Of a DNA stretch of 64,000 nucleotides, positions 11,410 to 21,458 are shown in pieces (position 1 is the first letter of the stretch; each line of letters opens with the position of its first letter). A program made the position numbers and the translations under genes. The stretch is taken from the NCBI GenBank assembly GCA_021399435.1, contig JAJTUP010000002.1, forward strand, positions 992,001-1,056,000, in the 5' to 3' direction. The notes under the pieces were generated by a model that was not told the origin of the DNA, searched no databases, and saw only the letters and a list, made by a program, of their open reading frames with translations. The stretch is from Diaporthe sp. PMI_573 (Eukaryota > Ascomycota > Sordariomycetes > Diaporthales > Diaporthaceae).

Positions 11410-12922
11410 CACGAGAGAAATCAGACAGTTCTGAGCTATGATGAGAGCCTTTGACTCTGAATGTTTACGATCCACACATTAGTTTCATTGCGCTGGCAGC
11501 AAACGGCCTCCTGAACTTCGAAGGATTTAGTCCATTCCACTATCATTGTCCAAGTTGACAGTATTCTGCCTGTATCAAGTGTTGTGGGTCATTGTGGTCG
11601 GCCTCAGTGACCTTGCCAAATCACGACTCCATGGCCATTGATCGTCAGGGCTCATGATGCTTTGGGACAAGAATCGAGTGTAATTCTGATGCCTAGTAAT
11701 CGGACATTATCTCCTTAGATGGAGATGCCCCTTCAACGCACCTGAGGCTATGTGTGTGATCGACCATAGAACCGAGTGTTCGGGTCAGGACATGGTCTGA
11801 GGGGCAATGGGAATTGGTCAGGGCACCGTGGCTGACGATATTCGCTCATACTAGACAACCCTGAGGCAGTCCACAATTCAGATGGATCAGTACACTCCGC
11901 AAAGTCCCACGTTACACAAACAGAGTGCCCCATTCGTCGTAGGCATCACCTTTTCCATTCGCCTGTCACCGTCGATTGAACGGCTCGACAATGCCGTAGA
12001 CCGTCTGTGCGTTTCTGGGGGAGAAACGAAATGGGTTCGATCCCGATGTCACGGATGCATGGTCTCCCAGTACTTTTCATGACGGCGACCTGTGACATAG
12101 ATGCTGACAAGCCAGCACTTTTGGTGGCATACGGAATTGAGTTATCCTGATTGACCAATCACATTGCTCTGGAATGGCATTTGAGTATTTGAGTTCTTGC
12201 GTGATGGCCTCTTGTATCTAACTCTCTTTGGCTCAAAAAAATATAAAAAGCCCATCATTGACATTATCTCAAGGGCTCTGACTATAGGTACTGCCATCAC
12301 TAGTTTCAACATAATCCCAACCGGAGGACCACGTAATTACCATAGACATATTGCACTTGATTCAACTACTAAAGTATCTCCATAGACTGAATGACGCAAG
12401 TCCACAGTAAGCACGGGAGTTCCGGAGGATTTCAAAGGATTGTTGGATGGTGATCTATTTTGCATCTCTACGTCACCATGCTCCGACGGGGTCAGGGGCT
12501 GGCAGTCCTGTGTTCCATCTCCACGTCCCCTGGGCGAAGGATCAGGCTGCAGCTATCCTGAAGCCGGTCGCGATATTTTGTGGATTCGCACCCGATCCTA
12601 CGAACTGGATCCCCACATTCTCTCCATACAGTGTGCCGGTAGTCAGGCGGCACTTGAGACGCTTGTTTGCAAGTGCCGCCGAGCAAGAATTTTCTAACTG
12701 TATTGCCTCCCGCGGCTATTTCATCGCCCGATAATTGCTTTATTAATTTCCACACAATGTATTAGCAGAAAATCAATACCGTTCCTGAGTGAAAGATCGT
12801 AATGGGTCTCCAACGCACAGCTAGCTGCGTTCGTGGATCTTACTCCGTAATGTGTGGTCACCCAACGGTCACCTCGCAGGTTGAGTTAGGGTGGTATGGC
12901 CTTGGTCATGGGAATATGGACC
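11410..12922. other. intergenic, no gene seen
   Basis: About 1.5 kb between divergent genes. Short frames below 100 codons on both strands show no family features. It should hold the promoters of the small secreted protein and the SEC11-like gene. Confidence 0.45.
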
Positions 12923-12929
12923 TATAAAT
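12923..12929 (+). promoter_or_regulatory. TATA-like box of the SEC11-like gene
   Basis: TATAAAT lies 65-71 nt upstream of the ATG at 12994, a fitting spacing for a short-leader fungal promoter. Confidence 0.45.
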
Positions 12930-12993
12930 TCCGGCACTGTTTCACCATACTGCCAGGCGGCCGAGAATATCGCCACCCAAAGTACCATCTACG

Positions 12994-13584
12994 ATGCCAC
13001 CCCCGAATACGGCCGGCCGGCGCCAGTCGCTGGTCGAGTTTCTGCCTCTGCTTCTACACCTCAGCACACTGTTTATGATGTGGAAGGGCCTTAGCTTCGC
13101 GACCGACTCGTCAAGTCCCATAGTATGCGTCGTATCCGAGTCCATGGCCCCGGCTTTCCACAGGGGTGATATACTGTTCCTATGGAATCGCACGTCTTCA
13201 ATCGAAGTAGGAGACATTCCAGTTGTCTGGTTTGACAACGCTCCTTTGCCCATGGTCCACCGGGTCGTGCAGTCATTCTGGGATAACGAGACCAAGCAGT
13301 AAGCCAAGAATCTTCAGTAGTCTGTATCTCTTATTTTCGTTTTTTAATTCTAACCTCGCGATGGCACAAGACAAATGTTCGTAACAAAAGGTGACAACAA
13401 CGAAGTCACGGATGAAGTCCTCTATCCCGGAGACCGCACTTCGGTGTCCCGGCAGGAGATCCGAGGATTTGTTAGGGGTTTCCTGCCGCTGCTTGGGTGG
13501 CTGGTGATAGCAGTTCAGGAGATCGTCTGGGTGAAATACCTGGTCTGCGCTTTTGTGCTTGTTGCTGCCTGCCTGGGGATATAG
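12994..13584 (+). CDS. SEC11-like signal peptidase I, divergent paralogue
   Basis: Exons 12994-13298 and 13371-13584, joined over a 72-nt intron (GTAAGC donor, TTCTAAC branch, ACAAG acceptor), encode 172 residues. The protein has the layout of the ER signal peptidase catalytic subunit. An N-terminal membrane anchor includes FMMWKGLS (27-34). It is followed by the serine box SESMAPAFHRGD (48-59, nucleophile expected at S50), LFLWNR (61-66), MVHRV with the ER-type His (about 89), the KGDNN aspartate box (108-112), and a C-terminal membrane segment from about 145. It differs from the near-invariant SGSMEPAF motif: Gly is replaced by Glu at 49 and Glu by Ala at 52. That suggests a second, faster-evolving copy rather than the essential SEC11. 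It may process a subset of secreted proteins or may have weak activity; this is inference. It is followed in the same direction by the LURP-like and MBOAT genes. Confidence 0.85.
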
Positions 13585-13771
13585 TGGGTGTATGGGAACC
13601 GGCAAATGTCCGAACCAGAGCCGGCGACCCACCTGTGCTTGATGAACACTGTGTGATCGTCCTGACAGGGCTGCAATCCGGGGCGCAGCTTTTGTAGGAT
13701 GCCAGAACCTTATTTGTACCTATTCGGGCAGATCTGCGCACATAGCGGTAGATGCTCTAAGCCCACACGAG

Positions 13772-13778
13772 TATAAAT
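13772..13778 (+). promoter_or_regulatory. TATA-like box of the LURP-like gene
   Basis: TATAAAT 121-127 nt upstream of the ATG at 13899. It shows that this gene probably has its own promoter although the gap to the upstream gene is only about 310 bases. Confidence 0.42.
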
Positions 13779-13898
13779 CCACTGATTGATAGCAATCTAC
13801 CTTTGGGGGTATCATCACCAAGGCATTCCTTCTACTCGCTTCGATACTGTACTCAATCCTTCAGCAAATCCTTTTGAGCCACTCGCAGGGCCTTTCCC

Positions 13899-14585
13899 AT
13901 GGAGCAAGTCACCCCACTCACCACTCCCAAGCCCCCAGTAATCATGCTGGAGGGCTACACCAGCACAAGGGAGACATCCTTCACGGTGGAGTGCCACGAT
14001 CGCGTCTTCAACCTGGTGACGACTGCGCTAGATACACCGCCCAACGAGCCGCTCTTCCGCGCCGAGTCCAAGCTCGGCACATCCTGGAGCTGGCGGCGCA
14101 AGGTGTATGATCAGTCATCCAGCGCTGACGAGGGCGAGGGCGGTGCTGCCGCGCAGAAGCACATTTTCGACTTCCGGCACGCCAGCATAGATCCCAAGAA
14201 CCGCTGGCTTGTCGAATCCGTCGACGACAAGCGGCAGCTGGCCGAGCTGGTGCACAAGAAGCAGGTCACCAGTGTGGGCCACTCGGACATCGACGCCACG
14301 GTGCGGACCACCGCGGGCGAGGATGTTCTGGTAAGCATGCGCCGTTCGGGGTCTGCCAGCGTCGAGTTTGAGGATATGTCCCTGAGTGTCGGGGACACGA
14401 CATTTGCGCACATTCAGAAGATTGCTTACACCCCACCGGTTGGGCTGGTGGGTAAGATAGTCGGGGAGAGCGTCAAGAGCCCTTCAAGCGTCTGGAAGGC
14501 AACCGTTACAGAGGGGGTGGACATGAGCTTGGTCATGGTCATGGTGCTGTGTCGGGCGGAGATGTGTCATGTGTGGAAGAAATGA
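13899..14585 (+). CDS. tubby C-terminal-like / LURP-one-related protein
   Basis: A single exon of 228 residues from an ATG in good context. The order of segments matches fungal LURP-one-related (tubby C-like) proteins: an N-terminal strand with a short-acid-aromatic pattern (ETSFTVECHDRVFNLV), F/Y-R-AESK with SWSWRRKVYD, IFDFRHASIDPKNRW, and a later strand pair rich in Val and Asp (DIDATVRTTAGEDVLVSM). The fold is a beta-barrel around a central helix, which in plants and animals is tied to membrane lipid binding or scrambling. There is no signal peptide. The C-terminal helix (VTEGVDMSLVMVMVLC) is hydrophobic, as expected for the buried tubby-like helix. It sits between a SEC11-like and an MBOAT gene, both membrane proteins. 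The family assignment is by pattern; molecular role in fungi is unknown. Confidence 0.7.
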   Translation: MEQVTPLTTPKPPVIMLEGYTSTRETSFTVECHDRVFNLVTTALDTPPNEPLFRAESKLGTSWSWRRKVYDQSSSADEGEGGAAAQKHIFDFRHASIDPKNRWLVESVDDKRQLAELVHKKQVTSVGHSDIDATVRTTAGEDVLVSMRRSGSASVEFEDMSLSVGDTTFAHIQKIAYTPPVGLVGKIVGESVKSPSSVWKATVTEGVDMSLVMVMVLCRAEMCHVWKK

Positions 14586-14886
14586 GCCACGGCATCTGTG
14601 CGGGCGTTCGTATGGTAGGGAATGGCTGAGTGATGATCCAAATGTTAATCTTGTCGTTGCCTTCAGGGAGTGGAGTGAGTACATTGTGGACCGAGTCCGT
14701 GCAAGCAGAAACATGACAATTCGATTGATACAGAGCCGTTATATGGGGTTAATCCACATCTTTGGGACGTATATCCGGGTAACACATAAATTAAGCGACA
14801 GCTTTCGAATGTTAACTGCGACTAGTCCACCAAAACCCATAGCAAGGAACCAGCATCAGCGTCCAACCAGACACCAGTCTGACAAG

Positions 14887-16110
14887 ATGCAGCTCTATTT
14901 CCGCTTGCTGGCCTCGTGCTCTATACCAATATGCCATCTACTGCTATGCATATTGGTATTCCACTTCATCATCCACAGCTCAGACCATGATAGGCGTTTT
15001 CTTTTTCTGCCGCTGTTTCTGTTTTTCGCGGTGCTTTCCTTCACAACATGCAACCGCTTCTCAGTCGTTTCTCCTTATCTATCTAGTCTATGGGCACAAT
15101 CAGTCGCCTTGAATATTGTACATATCGTCTCCCTAGTATGCATCGAGAGATACCCAGCGCTACAGGCCGATTCCCTGGCCACGTGGAAGTCACTCCGTGC
15201 AACCTGGCGTGTCTGGAGCAGCCCTCAGCTTCTCCCAACCACCGCCACCACCAAAACGACCAAAAGAAAAGACGACAAAAACACCGAAACCAGGGTAGAA
15301 GAAGATTCGGCCCCTTTATTTCTCCTGCTGCGTCTACTGAAGATCCCGCTCTACCACTACCTCTACATCTCCCTCCTGCCCTCTATCTTCTACGAGACGC
15401 TCTTTCGCCTCGATGTCCCAGACGTCACCGAGACAACACTTCTGAGGCGCCTCGGCGACGTTACAACCCGGGAGGTTATTGTGCGTTCATACACAGCAGT
15501 CGTCTGGATCTGGGAGAGCCTGGTGATGCTGGACGGGGCCAATGCCGTCCTGGCCATCCTCGCCGTGCTCTCCGGCATGGACAAGCCCGGGGACTGGCCG
15601 AATCTTTTTGGCAGCCCCATTGCGGCCTGCGGCCTGCGGAACTTCTGGTCACAATTTTGGCATCGCCTAGCGGTCAGGTCATACGGCAACTTTGGGCGCA
15701 TTGTGGCTAGATATATCCCTATGGGGAGCAAGTATACCCGGAAGTCTGTGGTGGCCTTTGTTGTCTTCCTGTTATCTGGCCTTTCGCACAGTGCTGTGAG
15801 CTGGCGGCTGGGTCATGTGGATTGGGATGTTGATCTGCAATGGTTCATGCTCAATTTTGCGGCGTGCTCGATGGAGCTGGTGGTTGTGTCAACGGTGAGA
15901 GACGTTGCGAGAAGGCTGGGATTGGCGCGGGAAATGAAGCTGCTGGAGACAAGTTGGTTGGGCTATCTAATCGGTTACTCTTGGGTGTTCGGCTTCTTCT
16001 TCTGGACAGTACCTATGTGGAGGTTTCCGAGATTACACAGGCAACTGGATGCTACTGACAGGTTGATGAGGCTGCTGTCGAAAATGACTCTGATTCCCAA
16101 GGAAGAATAG
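14887..16110 (+). CDS. wax-synthase-type MBOAT acyltransferase
   Basis: Intronless; 407 residues from the ATG at 14887 (MQLYFRLLASCSIP). In-frame ATGs exist upstream (14713) but the added sequence lacks membrane character. Several membrane helices are evident. The key motif NFWSQFWHRLAVRSY (near 15640-15690) matches the family signature ahead of the active site. FLLSGLSHSAVSW carries the putative catalytic His. Fungal members of this wax-synthase-like MBOAT family include acetyltransferases of terpenoid, trichothecene and meroterpenoid pathways that act on a hydroxyl group in a membrane. A Lys/Thr-rich loop (TTATTKTTKRKDDKN) separates the first helices from the rest. There is no terpene or polyketide synthase in the window, so the substrate cannot be inferred. 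Codon use and GC are like the neighbours. Confidence 0.78.
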   Translation: MQLYFRLLASCSIPICHLLLCILVFHFIIHSSDHDRRFLFLPLFLFFAVLSFTTCNRFSVVSPYLSSLWAQSVALNIVHIVSLVCIERYPALQADSLATWKSLRATWRVWSSPQLLPTTATTKTTKRKDDKNTETRVEEDSAPLFLLLRLLKIPLYHYLYISLLPSIFYETLFRLDVPDVTETTLLRRLGDVTTREVIVRSYTAVVWIWESLVMLDGANAVLAILAVLSGMDKPGDWPNLFGSPIAACGLRNFWSQFWHRLAVRSYGNFGRIVARYIPMGSKYTRKSVVAFVVFLLSGLSHSAVSWRLGHVDWDVDLQWFMLNFAACSMELVVVSTVRDVARRLGLAREMKLLETSWLGYLIGYSWVFGFFFWTVPMWRFPRLHRQLDATDRLMRLLSKMTLIPKEE

Positions 16111-16270
16111 CAAAGCGGCGCCAAATAGAGAGACGTTACCGTCCAAGTAGCAAGACAACGATCACATACATTACTACAATAACACCACATCTTTTCAGAA
16201 ATCGCAACACGTCATTGCGGATCTCCTATACCTTGCTTACTTCTACCCAGTTATCCTATAGGATATTATT

Positions 16271-16390
16271 GCACAGGAAGTCTTCCCATAGAGGGCTTTC
16301 CCATGGAGGTTATTCCATAGGAGGTTACTCTACAGGAAGTTATTCTACAGGAGAGTACTCTATTAGAGATTTTCTACAAGAGGGATTACA
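16271..16390 (+). repeat. degenerate 15-bp tandem repeat, eight units
   Basis: Eight consecutive 15-base units in perfect register, for example CCATGGAGGTTATTC, CATAGGAGGTTACTC, TACAGGAAGTTATTC and TACAGGAGAGTACTC. The outer units are more diverged. The open frame across it reads as Gly-Gly-Tyr-Ser/Thr repeats, but there is no start or family context. It lies 160 bases after the MBOAT gene. Confidence 0.8.
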
Positions 16391-18124
16391 CATGATATTA
16401 TGTAGTAAGCATTGCTCAGGCGGTCCATGCTGTGGATGCGTAGCGGATACCCGAGCAAAGCTCGTATATACCTTGGTACCTATGTAAGTATACAGCATTC
16501 AGTGCTGTTTGAGAAGCTACTAATCTTCAGGGACATAGTAGTAATGAGCTTCATATAGTATTTGGTCTAGCTCTCAAAATTCTGCCTCATTTGTTACTGG
16601 CGTCATTATAAGAAGTAATAAGAACTTAAGTAGTCGTCTACCACCTCTATAGGGACGCTGTCTCACTCGTGCTCAGTAATGGTCACGACTAAATCCACTT
16701 CAACTACACCCTCCGCCTCATTTTGCTTCGGAACCCATCAGCCCTACCCGACTGTTTCCATGAAACTGGCTTATCGTTGCTCCTGCTAGCAAAAGGGACG
16801 CTTGGTTGTTGTAGGGCCTTGATACCTAAACTCTCGACGACTTCTGAGGATCAATTGCCTAGCTGCTAAAGTGTCTCAAGCACCGATAATTTGACCCAAA
16901 TTAAGTTTACAGGCGCCTATGGGATTGTTTGCTCCCTATTTCCTACCGCTCGACGCTCTTTTCCCCTTGTCTATCTGCCTCTCCCGGCAACCCATTATCG
17001 GTATTTCAAGGAGCATATCTCTGAGACATTTATATCTTTGTACCAACCTGCCCAGTTTAAAAGCCATGCGTCTGATGTCCACCTAGTCGCTTAGAATAGC
17101 AGGCAGAATGGGCTTATCTTTTTAAGCATCAACTGTTCTAGAAAGACGGGTTATTATACAGTCATACTATAAAATTACTTATATTATTATTCCTATAGTA
17201 TATTATTAGATATTACTATTGTGTATATAGCCTTTTTATTAAAGTTAAATATGAATAGTTGGAAAACATAATGATAGGTCTTTAACCTTATAACCTAAGG
17301 AGGGGTGGTGTTAATCTTGTTAGCTTTTTTTTGGACTTCCTTTCTAGATTTGTCTTTTCCGGTATTTCTATAGACACAGATTATTTGACAGTAGCACGGT
17401 TGATTTCGGTCCACAGGCTAGCCGCGAGTTATAATGGTTGGTGGGGTAAGAATCACCGAGCCGTCTTGTAAAGGGGGGGGGGCGTTTGTTCAATCAGATA
17501 GCCTAACGCAATATGCAACATGAGTTTGGTAACAACACACTAATGTGGTTTCTATACTATATGCTGTGGCCAGTTGATAAGTGTGGCATCAGGTTCTGTC
17601 CTGGTCGGTGCGTTTAGTTTCAGATGCTTGGTTCTAAAGTTAAAAGAGGGGTTGGGAAGGCGGACGAAGCAGGTGTTCTCGTATTGTGGATTACGCCGCC
17701 TGACTCAATGCAGACAGGCCTTTGAGAATGGATAACCAGTGCTGTATTTGCTTCAGTCGGGATTTCTTCCCCTCTTGTCTCCCTAAGCTCAACCAAGCTA
17801 GCAGGACAGGGTTTCAAATAAATAAGCTTCTGTCATGTGTACGGTAATTGGTTTTGACTTGGCACTACCTTCTCTCTAGAGGCCAAGGAAGGGACGTCCC
17901 CGACATTATGGTTGTATCGCAAGCTGACCATTCCGTGATCACTTCCAAAACGGGAAGTGCGGAACTCGACTCGGGGGGCTCGGGTCGGGTGATATTGTAC
18001 CGCAACGTCGCGCTGAACCATCTAGTTAGGTAGCGAGTTGCTCACAGCCAACCAGAACTTGCTTTCGAGCTTGTATGGAGACATGGGAAGTATATTCATC
18101 CTCCGGTCATGTTGAATACGATAG
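16391..18124. other. AT-rich intergenic island
   Basis: About 1.7 kb without a credible gene. The part at about 17140-17270 is extremely AT-rich with runs of TATTA and TATAT, followed by a G-run near 17468-17480. It could be an old mobile-element remnant altered by repeat-induced point mutation, but no coding fragment of a transposase or reverse transcriptase is legible. Confidence 0.45.
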
Positions 18125-18132
18125 TATAAATA
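18125..18132 (+). promoter_or_regulatory. TATA-like box of the GH43-CBM35 gene
   Basis: TATAAATA 107-114 nt upstream of the ATG at 18239. Confidence 0.45.
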
Positions 18133-18238
18133 GACACATTGGAGATGCGTCTAGCAGGCCAAGGTTGGATCGATCTTTTTCTCTCTACTCAATGGGATTC
18201 ATTGTTGTCATTTTAAAAGGCCGGAGTCAAACGTCAGG

Positions 18239-19781
18239 ATGCACTCGGGAAAGGTATTCGCGGTCCTCTGTGCCGCTGCAGCGCATGTTGTTGTCGCCGC
18301 AAACTCATGGATTGCACCAGGAGCCGTCTGGTACGACACCGCAGGGAACAAGATTGACGCCCATGGCGGAAACATCGTGAAGAGGGGTGATACGTTCTAC
18401 TGGGTCGGCCAGAGCGCAGCCAACTCGGAAACACCATTGATGTATTCGTCTAAAGACCTGCTAAACTGGGACAACCTGGGCAAGCAGGCTTCGTCCATCA
18501 CGGGCATGTGGCGGCCCAAGATTGCCAAACCGAACGGATCTTTCTGGCTGTACGGGCAGCAGGACCGTTATGCACTGTCGCTTCGGTCCACGCAAATGGT
18601 CGGTGGCTACACGCAGGTTGCCAAGGTACACCTGCCGCCCAGTGACTACAGCTACTCCGACACTGGCATGTTCCTTGATGACGACGGGACGTGGTACCTT
18701 CTCACGAGCGCGGACCACAACATCGTTCAGATCAACCGGATCAACTCGGACGGAGCGGTCGGCGACCGGGTGACCTCATTCGCGAAAGGCGCATACGAGG
18801 CCCCGGGAGTATTCAAAGTCAACGGCGTGTACTATCTCATCGTCTCGGGCAAGACAGGTTGGCGGGCGAACCCGAACAAGGTCTTCTGGGCGACATCGCT
18901 CGGTGGAACATGGAGCGGCGGCACCGACGTGGCCCCCGCGGCCGAGAACACGTACGGCTCGCAGAACACGTTCGAGCTGACGGTCAAGGGGTCCCAGGCC
19001 ACGACTTACGTCTACATGGGCGATGCCTGGGACTCGAAGGGGGGCACGAGCTCCAACTACATCTGGCTCCCGATGGGTGTGGACTCTGGCGCGCACACCG
19101 TGACGCTGCAGTACCACAGCATGTGGAAGGTGGACGTCAACACCGGCGTCGTTTCTTACCCCAGCACGAAGAAGCGATATGAGGCCGAGGAGGCAGACTT
19201 GTCTGGCAGGGCTAGTAAGTTAGAGGACGAATATCCTAGCTGGATATTTCGACAGCTTTCCTCTCAGATATTAAGGCACTTGAGCTAATAGCTAATGTGC
19301 ACGTGTATTAGCCATCGTCTCTTGCGAGCATTGCATCACCAAGCGGAAAGTCCATAATGGTAGGAGTTGTTCTATCACTCTATGATTCTTGTGTGTTAGC
19401 AAACGCAACTAACCGAAATGACCGTACGTCAGTCTCGCCTGGAAGTGAGATTGTCTTCAACAATGTCACCGGCACGGACTCTTTGGAATGGTACACGTTC
19501 CACTACGACGTCAGCGACCCTGCAGCAGGCGAGGCCCAAATCTTCATCAATGATGATTTGCACCCGACGAACCTGTCAGACCTTAACTCTCGCGCTGGGA
19601 AGCATGGTGCCGTCCCCGTCCAGCTCAAATTACGTGCGGGTGACACGAACACGATCCGATTCGGAGCCCATGGAGACCAAAGTAAGTTGTGAGCCGCTGA
19701 CTGGGTATTTTCAACTTGTCTAACCCCGATCCACTAGATTTCGAGGTCAGTGTCGACGGAATCGAGCTCCATGAGGATTGA
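18239..19781 (+). CDS. secreted GH43 exo-beta-1,3-galactanase-like enzyme with CBM35-like domain
   Basis: Four exons: 18239-19214, 19312-19359, 19433-19681 and 19738-19781. All introns have GT/AG ends and CTAAC-like branches, and the spliced frame gives 438 residues. Residues 1-20 are a signal peptide (cut near VVVA/ANSW). The propeller carries WYDTAGNKIDAHGG (31-44), WRPK (91-94), SDTGMF (140-145), YEAPGVFKVNGVYY (186-199, acid Glu about 187) and YGSQNTFEL (239-247). The SQ matches the Gln that replaces the usual base in characterised 1,3-galactanases of this GH43 branch. From about residue 314 (KKRYEAEEADLSG) the three small exons build a CBM35-like beta-sandwich (IVFNNVTG, WYTFHYDVS, FEVSVDGIEL). 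It probably trims beta-1,3-galactan of arabinogalactan proteins outside the cell. The catalytic family call is strong; the substrate is inferred. Confidence 0.87.
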
Positions 19782-20561
19782 TAAAATGTGACCCAGTTTG
19801 AGTTTTTGAAGCAATATAGCATCTATGCCATGTATATAACACGGGGTACTTCGGAATAGCGACGTTACGTATGGATAAGATCTTTCTGTGCCCAATCGCA
19901 GCGTGCCCACTCAGCCTTCTGACGTCGAATCGTGACTGTTAAATCCTAGATTGATTAGCACGTTGACAGAAGAGACCAACAGGTTTATATCTCTTCCGCA
20001 ATAGATGCATTGAGACGGTGTCGGGGCTACTCAAGGATGACTTGGCTGAGAAATGGCTGAGAAATGGCTTACACCTTGGCAGGGTGGACTATGGAGCAGA
20101 ACGGCACTGGCTGACTGTATCGACTCGAAGGGCAGCACCATTTTAGGCCAAGTTGTCTTAACAGAGAATCGCAGTGTTCGCAGTCATCATTCCACGGTCG
20201 AGAGAATCACCACTAGTTATCAGGTTTTGCTCGGGCGTCCCCAAATAGGACTGAACACGTATTCTGTCTCAGCGAACTCTTGCAAAATCCTAGTAATGAA
20301 GAAATTTGAATGAACAATAGTTTGGCTAGGGATGCAAGAGTCCATACAATTGGAGCAGGAGGTGAAGGTGAAATTACTTTGCCTCGTGTGCACACTGGAA
20401 GGCGCGGGCCTCGGTGGGGTGGGGGTTACACGGTAAAGTTTGACCCTCAAGATTTCCATGTGTTCCGAGCAAGTCCAATCCAACACTCTCCGTTTTGGAC
20501 CCGCCCCGATTGTTCCACTATGGTCCTCAAGGTATTTCAACAACCTCAAACATCAGGGACG
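19782..20561. other. intergenic, no gene seen
   Basis: About 780 bases, with only short open frames. An in-frame ATG at 20520 could extend the next gene by 14 residues. Confidence 0.45.
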
Positions 20562-21458
20562 ATGGAAAAGGCGTTAGACATTCTCATTCTCGGCGCAGGC
20601 TGGACCGCAAACTTCCTGATCCCCCTCCTCCGCGAACGCAACATCACCTTCGCGGCAACCACCAGCAACGGGCGCTACGTCGCAGGCAGCCCGACTCTGA
20701 AATGGCGCTTTGACCCTGCCGCATCGGGCCCGGAACAGAACAAGGCCTTCGGCGTGCTCCCGCGCGCGCGACACGTCCTCATCACGTTTCCCCTCACGGG
20801 CAAGGGGCAGAGCGCGCTCCTCACGAGCACGTACACGGAGACGCACGGGGCCGGGGCGTTCCGGTTCATCCAGCTCGGCAGCACCGGGATATGGCAGCCC
20901 GACCCGGAGCAGGCGCCGTGGCTGGACAGGCGGAGCCCCTACAAGGCCGACGACCAGCGCGCCGTGGCCGAGGACGAGCTGCTTGGGCTCGGGGGCTGCG
21001 TGCTCAACCTTGCCGGCTTGTGGGGTGGCGAGCGGGACGTGAGGCATTGGGTCGACCGGGTGGCTACGACCAAGGAGGCCGTGAGGGGCAAGACCAGCCT
21101 GCATATGGTGCATGGGTGGGATGTCGCACGGGTCATCGCCGGGGTGATGCAGGTAGGGGGCCCAGGCACGACAGAAGGAGGCGAGGACAGTGGGTGGGAC
21201 AGCGTGGGACGGGGGCAGAGGTGGATGGTGACAGATGGGTTTGTCTACGACTGGTGGAGTCTGTTCGCTTCATGGGCGAACATTGGTGAGGATGACTCGA
21301 AGCCTATCAAGCAGGCGGAATGGGTCTACGAGCTGATGCGCGAGGACGGCGTGAGGGCTCTGCCGCGGCCGATGGAGGCTCTGGGCCGTTGCTACGATTC
21401 GAGGGAGTTGTGGCAGACGCTGGGTATTACGCCCTTGAAGGCAGGACTGGGCCTGTGA
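20562..21458 (+). CDS. NAD(P)-binding Rossmann-fold protein
   Basis: Single exon, 298 residues from the ATG at 20562 (MEKALDILILGAGWTANFL). A start at 20520 would add 14 residues; the shorter form fits the usual short lead before the dinucleotide-binding strand. The GAGWT glycine motif at about 10-14 follows a hydrophobic strand, and ARHVLITFPLTG (about 68-79) is the next strand-turn. Later segments FIQLGSTGIWQ and LNLAGLWGGERD resemble the extended SDR-like fold of YeeZ-type proteins. A canonical Ser-Tyr-Lys triad is not clear. It is likely a soluble NAD(P)-dependent protein or sugar-epimerase relative of unknown substrate. It stands alone between a CAZyme and a transporter gene on the same strand. 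Confidence 0.72.
   Translation: MEKALDILILGAGWTANFLIPLLRERNITFAATTSNGRYVAGSPTLKWRFDPAASGPEQNKAFGVLPRARHVLITFPLTGKGQSALLTSTYTETHGAGAFRFIQLGSTGIWQPDPEQAPWLDRRSPYKADDQRAVAEDELLGLGGCVLNLAGLWGGERDVRHWVDRVATTKEAVRGKTSLHMVHGWDVARVIAGVMQVGGPGTTEGGEDSGWDSVGRGQRWMVTDGFVYDWWSLFASWANIGEDDSKPIKQAEWVYELMREDGVRALPRPMEALGRCYDSRELWQTLGITPLKAGLGL

Noticed and set aside
12025..12060. GGTTCGATCCC motif resembling a tRNA T-loop
   Set aside because: No matching acceptor or anticodon stems around it.
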